Shown here: one piece after another, positions 38,836 through 47,446 of the stretch | How positions within the stretch are numbered: position 1 is the first letter of the stretch | Layout of the letters: each line of letters begins with the position of its first letter | Virus record (IMG/VR): IMGVR_UViG_3300047509_000088 | Span: 31,371 to 95,370 of that record | Direction: 5' to 3' (one strand) | From: a virus | DNA length: 64,000 nt | Translations under genes and position numbers: made by a program | Notes under the pieces: model-generated | Databases searched by the model: none | The model's input: the letters and a program-made list of their open reading frames with translations, nothing else | Told to the model about the DNA's origin: nothing

Positions 38836-39437
38836 GTCGCCACCGTGCCACAATACCTGCAAACCTGGCCAGACGGGGACGGCGGGGCGCCACAATGCGG
38901 GCACTCGGTGACGGACACGACGCCTTCGAGCTGGCCGGCAGTACGGTTAACACGGATCTGACGACGGGCCTGCTCTACCATCTCGGCCTCTTGGCGGCGC
39001 TCTCGCTCGATCCGTTCGACCTCTTGGCGGTGAGCCTTCTCTACCTGAGCGGCTGCGTGGGCGGCGTCGATACGGGCGTCGTACGCGGTCCGCTGTGGCT
39101 CAGTTTTGTCGTTGATCCACTTGACGATGACCAGTGTCTTGGCTCGAATGCTGGAGATCATCCATCCATTCGCGATTAGCCTCTTCGCCTCGCCAATCAC
39201 CGTGTTGTCAAAGCCGATGACCTGGAGCCCAATGCCGTTGGTGTATTCCACGGCCTTGGCGTACGCGACCGACGCCAGGGGGACGTTCGCTCCCCACGGC
39301 GCAATCGCAAATCTACCAGTCACGCTGATATGGAGCCGGTCGCCACGGACAGTAGCCTTGAAGGGGTCGAATAGCCCGCCGATCTTGTCCACGTTTACCG
39401 GGGGAGGAGTCCATTTGGGGGTGGTGGTGTTCTGCAT
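38832..39437 (-). CDS. PH/SHOCT-like protein with zinc ribbon
   Basis: 201 residues. A beta-rich N-terminal half (VRGDRLHISVTGRFAIAPWG, IRAKTLVIVKWIND), a long charged helix, and CPHCGAPPSPSGQVCRYCGT. ATG 39437 touches the regulatory box 39438-39473. Could be a cytoplasmic partner of the membrane proteins next to it. Confidence 0.6.
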   Translation of the reverse strand: MQNTTTPKWTPPPVNVDKIGGLFDPFKATVRGDRLHISVTGRFAIAPWGANVPLASVAYAKAVEYTNGIGLQVIGFDNTVIGEAKRLIANGWMISSIRAKTLVIVKWINDKTEPQRTAYDARIDAAHAAAQVEKAHRQEVERIERERRQEAEMVEQARRQIRVNRTAGQLEGVVSVTECPHCGAPPSPSGQVCRYCGTVAT

Positions 39438-39473
39438 GTAAACTAGGTTTACAGATCTAAGGGTAAAAGTCAA
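39438..39473 (-). promoter_or_regulatory. Promoter/operator box B1
   Basis: Minus strand: TTGACT, 16 nt, TAAACC, with a perfect palindrome GTAAAC-CTA-GTTTAC (39452-39438) at the start codon. The block TTTACCCTT.GATCTGTAAAC is shared with 41328-41366; a related GATCTGTAAAACCT is on the plus strand at 42965. Confidence 0.65.
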
Positions 39474-39482
39474 GTTCTCCGA

Positions 39483-40187
39483 TCAGATCACCCACCCGCC
39501 ACTGCCGTCAGACCGAAGCATATTGTTGGCCTGAAGGATGGCCGTGAATCGATCCGCTTCATCCTGGTCAATGAACGTTAGCTCGTGCTCGCCTCCAGTT
39601 ATGAGCGTATCGAGCTTGGTACGGAATCGGACGCGCTCCTCCAGGGACAGCGCAACAAAAAGCTCGGCGGCCTCGCGAGTGATGCCGGCAGGGATCTCCG
39701 ACGGATTAGTCGAGCCCGCGAGACGGCCGTCCGCATCCCGCACATAGCGCCACTTCGGCTGGCCGGGCTGGCTATCCCATTCAGTAGGACCATTGGTTGG
39801 CTGGCGATACTGCGGCTGGTTTCCCGGCGGTGGTTGGATGACCGGTTGTCCCTCCCTCCCTTTGGCTACAGCCCAGACGACCCAACCAACGACGAGACAG
39901 ACCAGAAGGCCAATTGCCAGACCCGGCGAGGAGCCGAGTATCACAAGCCAGACGAGAACGCCGAGGGCGATCAGGCAGCCGGCCCCGTTCGAGTTCGAAG
40001 CGGTGACCTGGCGGGACCGACGCTTGCTGTATGGCTTGCTATGGCTGTACCAGAACGGCCCGACGCCGCCCGAGATCCCGCTCGACTTGGTGCCGACCCT
40101 CACCCCGAAGATGCGCGGGCCGACTCTGACGCCTGACCGGGTGACTCTCACGCCGGGAAGAATCTTGAACCGGAATCCGAATCTCAT
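39483..40187 (-). CDS. DUF4236-like membrane protein
   Basis: 234 residues. The start MRFGFRFKILPGVRVTRSGV with later GVRVG and SGGVGPFWYS is the DUF4236 pattern. Two membrane helices follow (CLIALGVLVWLVILG, GLAIGLLVCLVVGWVVWAV), then a soluble domain (LFVALSLEERVRFRTKLDTL). Function unknown. Confidence 0.65.
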   Translation of the reverse strand: MRFGFRFKILPGVRVTRSGVRVGPRIFGVRVGTKSSGISGGVGPFWYSHSKPYSKRRSRQVTASNSNGAGCLIALGVLVWLVILGSSPGLAIGLLVCLVVGWVVWAVAKGREGQPVIQPPPGNQPQYRQPTNGPTEWDSQPGQPKWRYVRDADGRLAGSTNPSEIPAGITREAAELFVALSLEERVRFRTKLDTLITGGEHELTFIDQDEADRFTAILQANNMLRSDGSGGWVI

Positions 40188-40519
40188 GAATTATACTCCC
40201 GTGCAAACAACATCCCGATCCCACCGACCGCAACCAGACCGAGGGACGCGAACACGACCTTTGCGATCTTTGGTGGAAAGATGACCTCGGACAGAGGGGT
40301 GGGGTCGCCGAGGTATCTCTGGAGTGGTCGAAGTGGACAGTGCCCCTTGCCGATCACGAGACCGACTCCTTCCGCCGCGAGGATTCCGACCGACCACTTG
40401 AGAAGACGACCCCGCCGCCTGCCGGCTAGAGCGTGTGCCCAGACAGAGGATATGGCCCCCAGCTCGACCGCGACTATCCCGAGGTGAACGACTCGGAGGA
40501 TCTTGGCGGGTCTATTCAT
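40184..40519 (-). CDS. Membrane protein, DUF2784-like
   Basis: 111 residues with three to four helices and GKGHCPLRPLQRYLGDPTPL between them, as in small bacterial membrane proteins of unknown role. ATGA overlaps with neighbours. Confidence 0.6.
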   Translation of the reverse strand: MNRPAKILRVVHLGIVAVELGAISSVWAHALAGRRRGRLLKWSVGILAAEGVGLVIGKGHCPLRPLQRYLGDPTPLSEVIFPPKIAKVVFASLGLVAVGGIGMLFAREYNS

Positions 40520-40890
40520 CTCGTGTACTCCAGGTTGAGGGGCTGTCTATGTCCGACGAAGTGGATGAAGATCGACGTATCCCAGGTGATTGACGAATTG
40601 GGATCGCTGGCTCGGCGGACCAGCTCGAAGCGACGGTGATTCCCTTCGCGAACGATCCCGTGAGTGACGGATATGTACGCTCCGGTCTGAGGGTGAAGGA
40701 CAGACGTCAGGAGCTGGGCGTCCGTCTTGCACCGAGCCAGCGGAACCTTCCAGAACAGGGCGGGGTTGCCGGCCGCGAGATCGATCAGGTCGCGGACGAC
40801 TGCGTTCGGTCGAGGGGTCTGACCGCGAAGCTGATAGTTCGCGACCCAGGTCCGGAGGATGGCCGGGATGCCGAAGAGCCAGGTGACCAT
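40516..40890 (-). CDS. Unknown protein
   Basis: 124 residues, starting VTWLFGIPAILRTWVANYQL. The last half is beta-rich (AYISVTHGIVREGNHRRFEL). ATG 40890 is preferred; GTG 40905 is possible. Confidence 0.55.
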   Translation of the reverse strand: MVTWLFGIPAILRTWVANYQLRGQTPRPNAVVRDLIDLAAGNPALFWKVPLARCKTDAQLLTSVLHPQTGAYISVTHGIVREGNHRRFELVRRASDPNSSITWDTSIFIHFVGHRQPLNLEYTR

Positions 40891-40892
40891 AT

Positions 40893-41327
40893 CTAGACGC
40901 CCCACTTTGCCACGCCGCCATGATGTGAGCAGGCGCCGGAATGGCTGGTCGAATAGCTCACAGAGCCGTCACGACAGGTTGCGGTCGGCGTACGCGCCGC
41001 AGGCGGGGCGGGAGTCGGGACAGCCGTCGGGGTGGCGGTAGGGACAGGGGTGGCGGTCGGAGTAGCCGTGGGGGTTGGAGTAGGTACGGGTGTTTGCGTA
41101 GGGGTCGAAACGGGGGTGGGAGTAGGAGTGGGTGCGAGGGTCGGGATGGGGGTCGATACAGCCGCAGCCGGCTGATCGCTGCTGAGTGGCACGATGCCGG
41201 TCGCGGCGAGGATGGCCGTCCAGACGAAGAGGCCAATGAACCCGGCCAGGGGGACGGCGACGATGCCGGCGCCGATCTTGACGGCGAGCGGGAGGCGGGC
41301 GGTCCAGTCGAGCAATCTATTGATCAT
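40893..41327 (-). CDS. Secreted/anchored protein with Thr-Pro linker and DUF3761-like end
   Basis: 144 residues: N-terminal membrane anchor (AGIVAVPLAGFIGLFVWTAI), a PTPTPTPVSTPTQTPVP linker, and the C-terminal TCRDGSVSYSTSHSGACSHH then GGVAKW. The last part is the small Cys domain (C-DG-S...G-CS-HGGV-W) of DUF3761. Probably outside the cell. Driven by the box at 41328. Confidence 0.65.
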   Translation of the reverse strand: MINRLLDWTARLPLAVKIGAGIVAVPLAGFIGLFVWTAILAATGIVPLSSDQPAAAVSTPIPTLAPTPTPTPVSTPTQTPVPTPTPTATPTATPVPTATPTAVPTPAPPAARTPTATCRDGSVSYSTSHSGACSHHGGVAKWGV

Positions 41328-41366
41328 ATTAACTAGGTTTACAGATCCAAGGGTAAAAGGCAAATA
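41328..41366 (-). promoter_or_regulatory. Promoter/operator box B2
   Basis: Same sequence block as B1 (TTTACCCTTGGATCTGTAAA) with -35 TTGCCT; the palindrome is broken on the side nearest the ATG. Confidence 0.6.
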
Positions 41367-41756
41367 TTGAGTTCCGGCGACGGAAAATCAGATAGGGCCG
41401 TGACGGGTGTGACGGATAATGTCGATGACCCAGTTATACCCTAATTGCAGGATAAGGGTAAATCAGATATGGACCGTGACGGGTGTGACGCCCTTGGTTT
41501 TTCCCGCATACCTCGGACTGGGTCGTACGGGTCAACTCGAACCTCGGGTCGAAAGGGGCGATTCGAGGTTCGGGTCATACGGGTTGAGCCATTCTTGTTG
41601 AAGGGTCGGCCGACGGGCGCACAGCGCCCCGCGAGATGTCGCTCGACATCGGCCCTCTTGTGCGGCGCCAGCGCCCGCGTGATACGCATAGCGCGTACGC
41701 GCATAAGGGCTGACGGCGCCCGACGGGATGGTGTAGGGTATGCCCGATGAGCGTTC
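41367..41756. other. Intergenic region with a direct repeat
   Basis: No convincing gene. CCGTGACGGGTGTGACG occurs at 41398-41414 and 41474-41490 within longer similar flanks. The rest has several CGCGTA/GCGCGC runs. It separates the minus block from the next plus block and probably contains the plus promoter. Confidence 0.5.
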
Positions 41757-41930
41757 ATGGTTAACCCGGAGCCCTTCCGGAATGCGATGCGATGGATCGA
41801 GGTCGGCCTGGTGGACCTCCCGGTCGAGTGGGAGAGGAGGCGCCGTCGGCTTCAGGGCATGGTCCGCCGGCTGGAGACGCTTGTGGATGCCCTGGAGAGG
41901 AAACAAGCACGGGAGAGTGAGCCAAAGTGA
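41757..41930 (+). CDS. 57-residue helical protein
   Basis: MVNPEPFRNAMRWIEVGLVD, then an Arg/Leu helix (RRRRLQGMVRRLETLVDALE). GTGA overlap with the next gene. Coding-type third bases. Unknown. Confidence 0.55.
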   Translation: MVNPEPFRNAMRWIEVGLVDLPVEWERRRRRLQGMVRRLETLVDALERKQARESEPK

Positions 41931-42439
41931 CCGATCATGGCCCAAGCGCCGAAACCGAAACAGCCGACATCCCTGATGGATACTGTCAGTGTCAGTGCGG
42001 CCAGCGCACGGCCCCGGGCAAGCGATTCGTTCGCGGCCACCAGCTTCGAATCCGAGCCAACCGGCAGCGGACGTCCTGTTCAAGTCATTGCCCGACGTGC
42101 AATACCTGCTTTACAGGCACCGCATCGTTCGACGCCCACCTGGTCCGGTCGGCGGTCGGCCTGAACGACCTCGGGGCACCAACCTACGAGCTGGTCCACC
42201 TCACGGCCGAGGAGGCTGGCCTGGAGGCGGCGGTGACAGGCGGCGTCTGTACGCTGGCGACACCCGAACTCCAGAATGTGACGGTCTGGCGGATTCCGCT
42301 TGAGCAGGGCGAGGATCAACCGTCTGACGATCAGCCGGTTGAGCCGATCAAGCCGCCACCTCTTCAGGTCAGCCCGGACGGATATTACGGCTGGGACGGC
42401 TTTTCATGGCGGCCGATGACCGATTGGACGGCTACCTGA
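41927..42439 (+). CDS. Zinc-finger protein with DUF2510-like end
   Basis: 170 residues from GTG. N-terminal CQCQCGQRTAPGKRFVRGHQ resembles the element in the HNH protein at 4118. Next is a C2H2-like CPTCNTCFTGTASFDAHL. The C-terminal DGYYGWDGFSWRPM is like DUF2510 tails. No nuclease core is seen. Confidence 0.6.
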   Translation: MTDHGPSAETETADIPDGYCQCQCGQRTAPGKRFVRGHQLRIRANRQRTSCSSHCPTCNTCFTGTASFDAHLVRSAVGLNDLGAPTYELVHLTAEEAGLEAAVTGGVCTLATPELQNVTVWRIPLEQGEDQPSDDQPVEPIKPPPLQVSPDGYYGWDGFSWRPMTDWTAT

Positions 42440-42492
42440 TGGCCGGCATCCCAGCCATATCCGTTACCGAGACGGCCGAAGCGAGCTGACGA

Positions 42493-42939
42493 GTGCTGCC
42501 GGTCGTCTCGCCATACGTTCGATACCATCCGGTAACGAAGATCATCACTCGGCTATACGGCGCCGATCAGGTCAATACGTCGTCCGACGAGGAGGCGTAT
42601 TACCGATTGTTGGATAGATACTGGCGAGCGGGTCGGGGGATGATCGTCGTCGAACATGACATTCTTCCGTATGGCCTGGGTGGTTTGTCGAGATGTTCGC
42701 GGGATTGGTGTGTTAGGCCGTTTCTGGTCGGTGGAAAGTTGCTCGTCAGGCAATCCCTTGGCATAGCCAAGTTTTCACCAGCTCTTCAACTCCAGCATCC
42801 TGACCTGGTCGAGATGTCGGGCTGGGTTGATCCGCCGTCGCTGAGCTGGCGGGGGATGGACCAGCGGATCGCCTGGATGCTCAGGAACGTGGCTGGCCAG
42901 GAGCCTCATCAGCACTTGCCGACCTTGCATTTTCACTAG
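42493..42939 (+). CDS. Glycosyltransferase-like unknown protein
   Basis: 148 residues from GTG 42493. MIVVEHDILPYGLGGLSRCS, a WC pair, LGIAKFSPALQLQHPDLVEM, a second W and a final PHQHLPTLHFH. The V-E-H-D pattern recalls the acidic motif of glycosyltransferase A folds. Similar short proteins occur in actinobacteria and their phages; function not known. Confidence 0.5.
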   Translation: MLPVVSPYVRYHPVTKIITRLYGADQVNTSSDEEAYYRLLDRYWRAGRGMIVVEHDILPYGLGGLSRCSRDWCVRPFLVGGKLLVRQSLGIAKFSPALQLQHPDLVEMSGWVDPPSLSWRGMDQRIAWMLRNVAGQEPHQHLPTLHFH

Positions 42940-42949
42940 GACTGAGCCT

Positions 42950-42980
42950 TTAACCGAGGTAAGGGATCTGTAAAACCTGG
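42950..42980 (+). promoter_or_regulatory. Promoter/operator box B3 upstream of the glycoside hydrolase gene
   Basis: TTTAAC, 16 nt, TAAAAC with GGATCTGTAAAACCT matching B1 and B2. About 100 nt before ATG 43086. Confidence 0.5.
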
Positions 42981-43085
42981 ATCAGCCGGCACGTTGGCTG
43001 ATCGGGTGGTAAGGTGGGCGGCTCAAGTGGGGAGAGCCGATCCTTAGCCGGGTGGGAGCCGGGCATTTCCGAGGAGTGGGCCTCG

Positions 43086-45500
43086 ATGTTGAAGCGTTAC
43101 CTCGCCAGGGCGGCGTTCCCGCTTGCCCTGATCCTGGTCGTGGCCACCCAGGTCGCGGTCACCCCCGTCCGGGTGGCTGGATTCTCGTTCAACTGGAACG
43201 GAACGCCGGCCACGCCTTTGGCCTGGAACCCGTCGACCGACTTCGCCCTGGTCAAGCACGACCGAGACGTGACGACGAACTTTGTGAATCCCTATCCGGC
43301 GATTGGCCAGCACGGTCCGGACTGTGGCGCGTTCTCGAACTACAGTTCAGGCGGTGGAAATCATCTGGTCACCACCTATCCGGATGAGACGTTCATCTGC
43401 AACAACCACATGATGACGACCACTCGCGGTGACGGCTACAGCGAGATCACCTTCACGCCCAACCAGATGCTCGATTGGTCAAACGGCCCGGCCACGGCGA
43501 CCTGGCGAGTATCGACGTTTAGATCGAGCTGCCGCGATTGGTTGTCTTTTGACCTGATGAACTTCATGGACAACCTGCCGTTGACCGAGGGGGAGGGAGC
43601 CGATCTGGCTGGGCAGGCGAAGAACGAGGTCCAGATCAGCAACGGTGCCTCGTGCCGGAATATCTTCAACGCGACCGACATCCGGAACTTCAATGAATCT
43701 GATCTGGCGCAGACCGGCAACCAGGTCACGGATGTCCTATCCCAGTCAGCTTCGGTCAGGACCCTGTTCAGCTTGACGGTCAGCTCGACTCACATCAGAC
43801 TGAGCTTGCCGGAGCACAATGACTATCCGCTGGTGGATGCCAACTTCGCGTCACCACTTCCGTACAGTCAAGCAATTTTGCAGTTTGAGCATCACTCATA
43901 CGATCCGCTCAAGGATTGCTCGCCGACGCCGATCTTCTGCCATGAGGACACCTGGCACTGGTCCGATCTGTCCTACTCGGCGGCGATCCCGTTCTCGATC
44001 GAAAACGCCAACCTCTTCCAGGCTGACGCTGCTCATCCGACGGTCAGCCTGCCGGCGCCGACTCTTGTTGGCAGTTTTCTTCGAATGGAGGAGTGGTCAA
44101 GCTCCCTGTCAGTTACGACCGATACTGGTCAGACCGTTCCCATCACAGCCGCGCAGCCGAGCACGTTGAATCACTCAGGCAGTCTGACCACGGGTCAGAC
44201 GAACCTGATCTGGATGCCGATCCCGGCCGGGGTATCAAGCCTGACTTTTACAGGGCGGGATATTCAGGGATTCACGCCCTGGTTGGCGAGGAACATCTCA
44301 GTCTGGTCGCTGGCGGGGCCAGGGCCTACACCAACCGCCACGCCAACCCCGACCGCCACACCTACACCTACTCCAAGTCCGACGCCTACGCCAACCCCGT
44401 CGCCCACGCCGACCCCGTCGCCGACCGGAATCCCGATAAATGGTCTGCCCTGCGTGGTGACATTCCCGGCTGGAGATCAGACCGGTACCTGCTCGGGGAC
44501 GTTCGTGCCGGCCGTTACTCCGAGTCCAACTCCGTCTGCCACGCCGTCTCCTACGCCGCCTGCTACACCAACTCCAACCGCCACCCCGACGCCGACCCCG
44601 ACGCCGCCGGCCGGTAGTCGGGTCGGTGGCTTCTTCCTGGCCGGCGCCAACATGCCGTGGCTCAACTTCGGATCGGATTTTGGCGGTTCATCTGGAGACG
44701 TGGCGAACAACACGGCCGAGGTTGATACCAAGCTGGCGGCGGCGCACAATGCCGGTCTGCACATGGTTCGCTGGTGGATGTTCGAGGGCGGCAGCTCGCA
44801 GATCCAGAGAGACGGATCTGGCACACCCACGGGCCTTAATCCGGCGGTGTATACGGATATCGACGCCGCTCTGACTGAGGCGGCGAAGTACGATATCTAC
44901 TTCGACTTCACGCTCTTCGGCAGTACGAACGATGACGCCACTACTCACCAGTGGTGGGAAGATCCGGCCAAGCGGGCGGCGTTGACGACCGTTCTGACGC
45001 CGCTGTTCGCGCATTATGCCGGCAATTCCCGGATCAACACCTGGGAGATCGTGAACGAGCCCGACTGGCAGACTCGGAATGGGATCACCACCCAGGCCGG
45101 CGCGATCGATACGGTCAATTCCCTCGCGGATGCTGTTCACGCGAATTCGACGGCGCTGGTCACGGTTGGTCAGGCTCAGATCCAGGACGTCTCGACCTGG
45201 GTTGGAAGCCACATCGACTACGCCTCGCCGCATTATTACGACGCTTTTTCAAATACCGGCGGCGGCGTTCCTTTCACGGAGAATGCGCCCAGCTTCGGCG
45301 GCAAGCCGGTAGTGATCGGCGAGTTCCAGGCCGGGACGGGCGCCAGCCAGACCAGGTACCAGGGTTTGTACGATCACGGCTGGGCCGGCGGCTGGGCCTG
45401 GAGCCTTTCCCCCGAGCACACCTCGGATGCCTTCGGGATCGACCTGGCCGGCTGTGCTGCCTTCGCGGCGGGCAAGCTGGACATCGGCCCTCACGTTTAA
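43086..45500 (+). CDS. Secreted two-domain glycoside hydrolase (GH5-like)
   Basis: 804 residues. Signal segment ([20 protein letters not shown]). Residues about 35-390 are a beta-rich domain, perhaps carbohydrate-binding. Two Thr-Pro linkers flank a small Cys-containing segment. The catalytic domain starts near residue 515 ([19 protein letters not shown]) with MVRWWMFEG, acid/base NEPDW (E658), SPHYYDAF and nucleophile VIGEFQAG (E746), the order of GH5/GH-A clan enzymes. Likely cuts a beta-glycan or mannan outside the cell. ATG 43086 is chosen for the signal peptide. Confidence 0.83.
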   Translation: MLKRYLARAAFPLALILVVATQVAVTPVRVAGFSFNWNGTPATPLAWNPSTDFALVKHDRDVTTNFVNPYPAIGQHGPDCGAFSNYSSGGGNHLVTTYPDETFICNNHMMTTTRGDGYSEITFTPNQMLDWSNGPATATWRVSTFRSSCRDWLSFDLMNFMDNLPLTEGEGADLAGQAKNEVQISNGASCRNIFNATDIRNFNESDLAQTGNQVTDVLSQSASVRTLFSLTVSSTHIRLSLPEHNDYPLVDANFASPLPYSQAILQFEHHSYDPLKDCSPTPIFCHEDTWHWSDLSYSAAIPFSIENANLFQADAAHPTVSLPAPTLVGSFLRMEEWSSSLSVTTDTGQTVPITAAQPSTLNHSGSLTTGQTNLIWMPIPAGVSSLTFTGRDIQGFTPWLARNISVWSLAGPGPTPTATPTPTATPTPTPSPTPTPTPSPTPTPSPTGIPINGLPCVVTFPAGDQTGTCSGTFVPAVTPSPTPSATPSPTPPATPTPTATPTPTPTPPAGSRVGGFFLAGANMPWLNFGSDFGGSSGDVANNTAEVDTKLAAAHNAGLHMVRWWMFEGGSSQIQRDGSGTPTGLNPAVYTDIDAALTEAAKYDIYFDFTLFGSTNDDATTHQWWEDPAKRAALTTVLTPLFAHYAGNSRINTWEIVNEPDWQTRNGITTQAGAIDTVNSLADAVHANSTALVTVGQAQIQDVSTWVGSHIDYASPHYYDAFSNTGGGVPFTENAPSFGGKPVVIGEFQAGTGASQTRYQGLYDHGWAGGWAWSLSPEHTSDAFGIDLAGCAAFAAGKLDIGPHV

Positions 45501-45694
45501 CCGTCTGACCTAGCCTCTCTCCCCACGAGGGGTCGTCCTCGGATCTTCCGGGGGCGGCCCTGGTCTGACCGGTTAGGGGCTGGAGGGGATATGCGATATC
45601 TCCCGGCCTCGGACGGGCGGTCGGCAAGGTTCTGGACGTTCCAGCCGGATAGGTCGGCAGGATCAACCGATTAGGCGTATACCGGTGGCATGTG
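45501..45694. other. Intergenic region
   Basis: 194 nt after the hydrolase with no gene seen and no clear terminator. Confidence 0.4.
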
Positions 45695-45976
45695 ATGGCC
45701 GCTCAGCCCGTGCCCGCTCTGCCGGAAGGGGTTCCCGGTCTCGACGCCCAATTCGCCGAGATCGTCGAGGTGATCCTGGGCCAAGAGCGGGTAGCCAGAC
45801 GGTGGGGCTGGTTGAACGGCGGTCTGGGTCGGCACATCTGTTCGCCGCCGGAGAAGCTCTCGATCGGCTGGGGCACCCAGATTGTGAACGGTCTGCCGGT
45901 CTGGAGATGCCCGGGGTGCGGCCAGGCTTGGACCCAGACCCTCTCTGGGCCTTGGCATACGACCGATCTATCGTAG
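45695..45976 (+). CDS. Small protein with Cys pair
   Basis: 93 residues; LDAQFAEIVEVILGQERVAR and VWRCPGCGQAWTQT (C-x2-C). GTG 45692 just before the ATG is also possible. Unknown. Confidence 0.55.
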   Translation: MAAQPVPALPEGVPGLDAQFAEIVEVILGQERVARRWGWLNGGLGRHICSPPEKLSIGWGTQIVNGLPVWRCPGCGQAWTQTLSGPWHTTDLS

Positions 45977-46094
45977 ACCGCACGGTCGCCATTTGGCGGG
46001 TAGACTTTCCGACCAGACGAGTTCGAGACGAGCCGGTCAGCCGGAGAGTGGGAGCGTGAAGCCCAGACCAGTCGATTGCTAGGAGGCATCCGTA

Positions 46095-47138
46095 ATGGGC
46101 GCTGTCGATCTCGTCAACCCGTTCAGTCGTGGCATCCGGCTCCGCGAGGCTGGCCGGCATCTCCGCGAAGACCTCGACGCGGCGAAGTTGGGAATCCTCG
46201 ATCTCCGGTCGCTGGCGGCTGGCTATCAGCGTCAGGCCAACCCGGTCGAGGTCACCACCACCAGCTTGATCCGCGACTCCGTGGAAGTGGACCCCAGGCG
46301 GCTGGCGACCGACCCCAAGCTGTTCACGGAACCGATCTGGGACGGCAAGGTCTGGCGCGATCTAGCTCATGGCCGCGACCGTCGGATTGTGCGAGAGGTC
46401 CGCCGGCAGCACAACATTCAGTGGCGGGCGGGTCGTGACCGCGTGATGATCCCGGCCATGTTCGGGGATGCCGGCGCGGGTCTGTCCGGGTTCACTGGCA
46501 ACCTGACGTCGATCGCGTCCAACGTGGCGACCGACTCCGGTGCCACCTGGCCGACAGCGACCTCGGCGGCCGGGAACTCGGGCCTCCAGGGGCACATCAT
46601 GGTGTGCGGCGCCAATGCCTCCGGGACCGGGTCGAAGGTGCTGGGCGTGATCGTCTCGAACATCGCCACGGCGGCGACGGTGGACCAGTGGTACGCGGTC
46701 CCGGTGACAGGTGCGGCCGGGACGACGCCGAACGGCACCGCCGGATACTGCATCCTGCCCGGGGGCTCGGGCTGGCTGCCCTGGATCGCGCTCTCGACCG
46801 ACACCACCGCCGTGGCCGCCACTGGCTCTGAGCCGGCCGGTGCGACGTTCACCGGCGAACAGACCGCGAACGGCCTTGCGCGGGCGTTCGTCGGCCAGGG
46901 CGGAGCGACGGCTCCGATCATCACGCCCGGGACGACGACCAGCACTGTGGCGCTCGACCATACCTGGACTTATAGCACGACAGGTGCGGTTGTGCTCGCG
47001 AAAGTCCTGCTTTACAATTCGCTCTCGGTCACTGGGAATCTGATCAGCTTCGAGACCCTCCTGAACGCAACCGGGACGGTCTCTCTGTCGGGCGACACCC
47101 TTCGCGTGACGTGGACCTTTACTATTACGACATCGTAA
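46095..47138 (+). CDS. Probable structural or adhesin protein
   Basis: 347 residues; TAGGAGG precedes ATG 46095. Helical first 100 residues (RGIRLREAGRHLREDLDAAK), then Gly/Thr/Ala-rich beta sequence (SGNGL-like spacing, VLGVIVSNIATAATVDQWYA) to the end. Such beta-rich composition fits a virion surface protein, but I see no known capsid or tail signature. Confidence 0.55.
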   Translation: MGAVDLVNPFSRGIRLREAGRHLREDLDAAKLGILDLRSLAAGYQRQANPVEVTTTSLIRDSVEVDPRRLATDPKLFTEPIWDGKVWRDLAHGRDRRIVREVRRQHNIQWRAGRDRVMIPAMFGDAGAGLSGFTGNLTSIASNVATDSGATWPTATSAAGNSGLQGHIMVCGANASGTGSKVLGVIVSNIATAATVDQWYAVPVTGAAGTTPNGTAGYCILPGGSGWLPWIALSTDTTAVAATGSEPAGATFTGEQTANGLARAFVGQGGATAPIITPGTTTSTVALDHTWTYSTTGAVVLAKVLLYNSLSVTGNLISFETLLNATGTVSLSGDTLRVTWTFTITTS

Positions 47139-47172
47139 CTAGGGTCAAATAGTAAGCGGGAGACTTGGCCGG

Positions 47173-47433
47173 ATGGCCAGTGTTACTCATGTCCTGATCT
47201 CGGTTCGCAATCAGGCGGGCGGAATCTTCAGCGTGACGCTCGTGTACGACTCGATCACGGGCGTCATTTCGGCATGCACGATCGTCAACTCGACCGGCGT
47301 CGCCAAGACCATCACAATTGGAACTTTCACCGCCTCGATCCCAAATGGGACCAACCGAATATTCGCGATCGGCGCTCAGACCATGGCCCATCTGACTGAC
47401 AAGGTCCCGTCAATCGACATGCGGTCAGCGTAG
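47173..47433 (+). CDS. Small beta-rich protein
   Basis: 86 residues of alternating hydrophobic strands (FSVTLVYDSITGVISACTIV). Between two probable structural genes, likely part of the same unit. Confidence 0.55.
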   Translation: MASVTHVLISVRNQAGGIFSVTLVYDSITGVISACTIVNSTGVAKTITIGTFTASIPNGTNRIFAIGAQTMAHLTDKVPSIDMRSA

Positions 47434-47446
47434 AGGGATGTGAGGG

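Noticed and set aside
40187-40200. TATAAT just before the DUF4236-like gene
   Set aside because: It lies inside the coding end of the upstream gene and only 2 nt from the ATG; probably chance.
41445-42083. Genes in the 41.4-41.75 kb gap
   Set aside because: Frames on both strands lack codon bias, ribosome sites and recognisable motifs.
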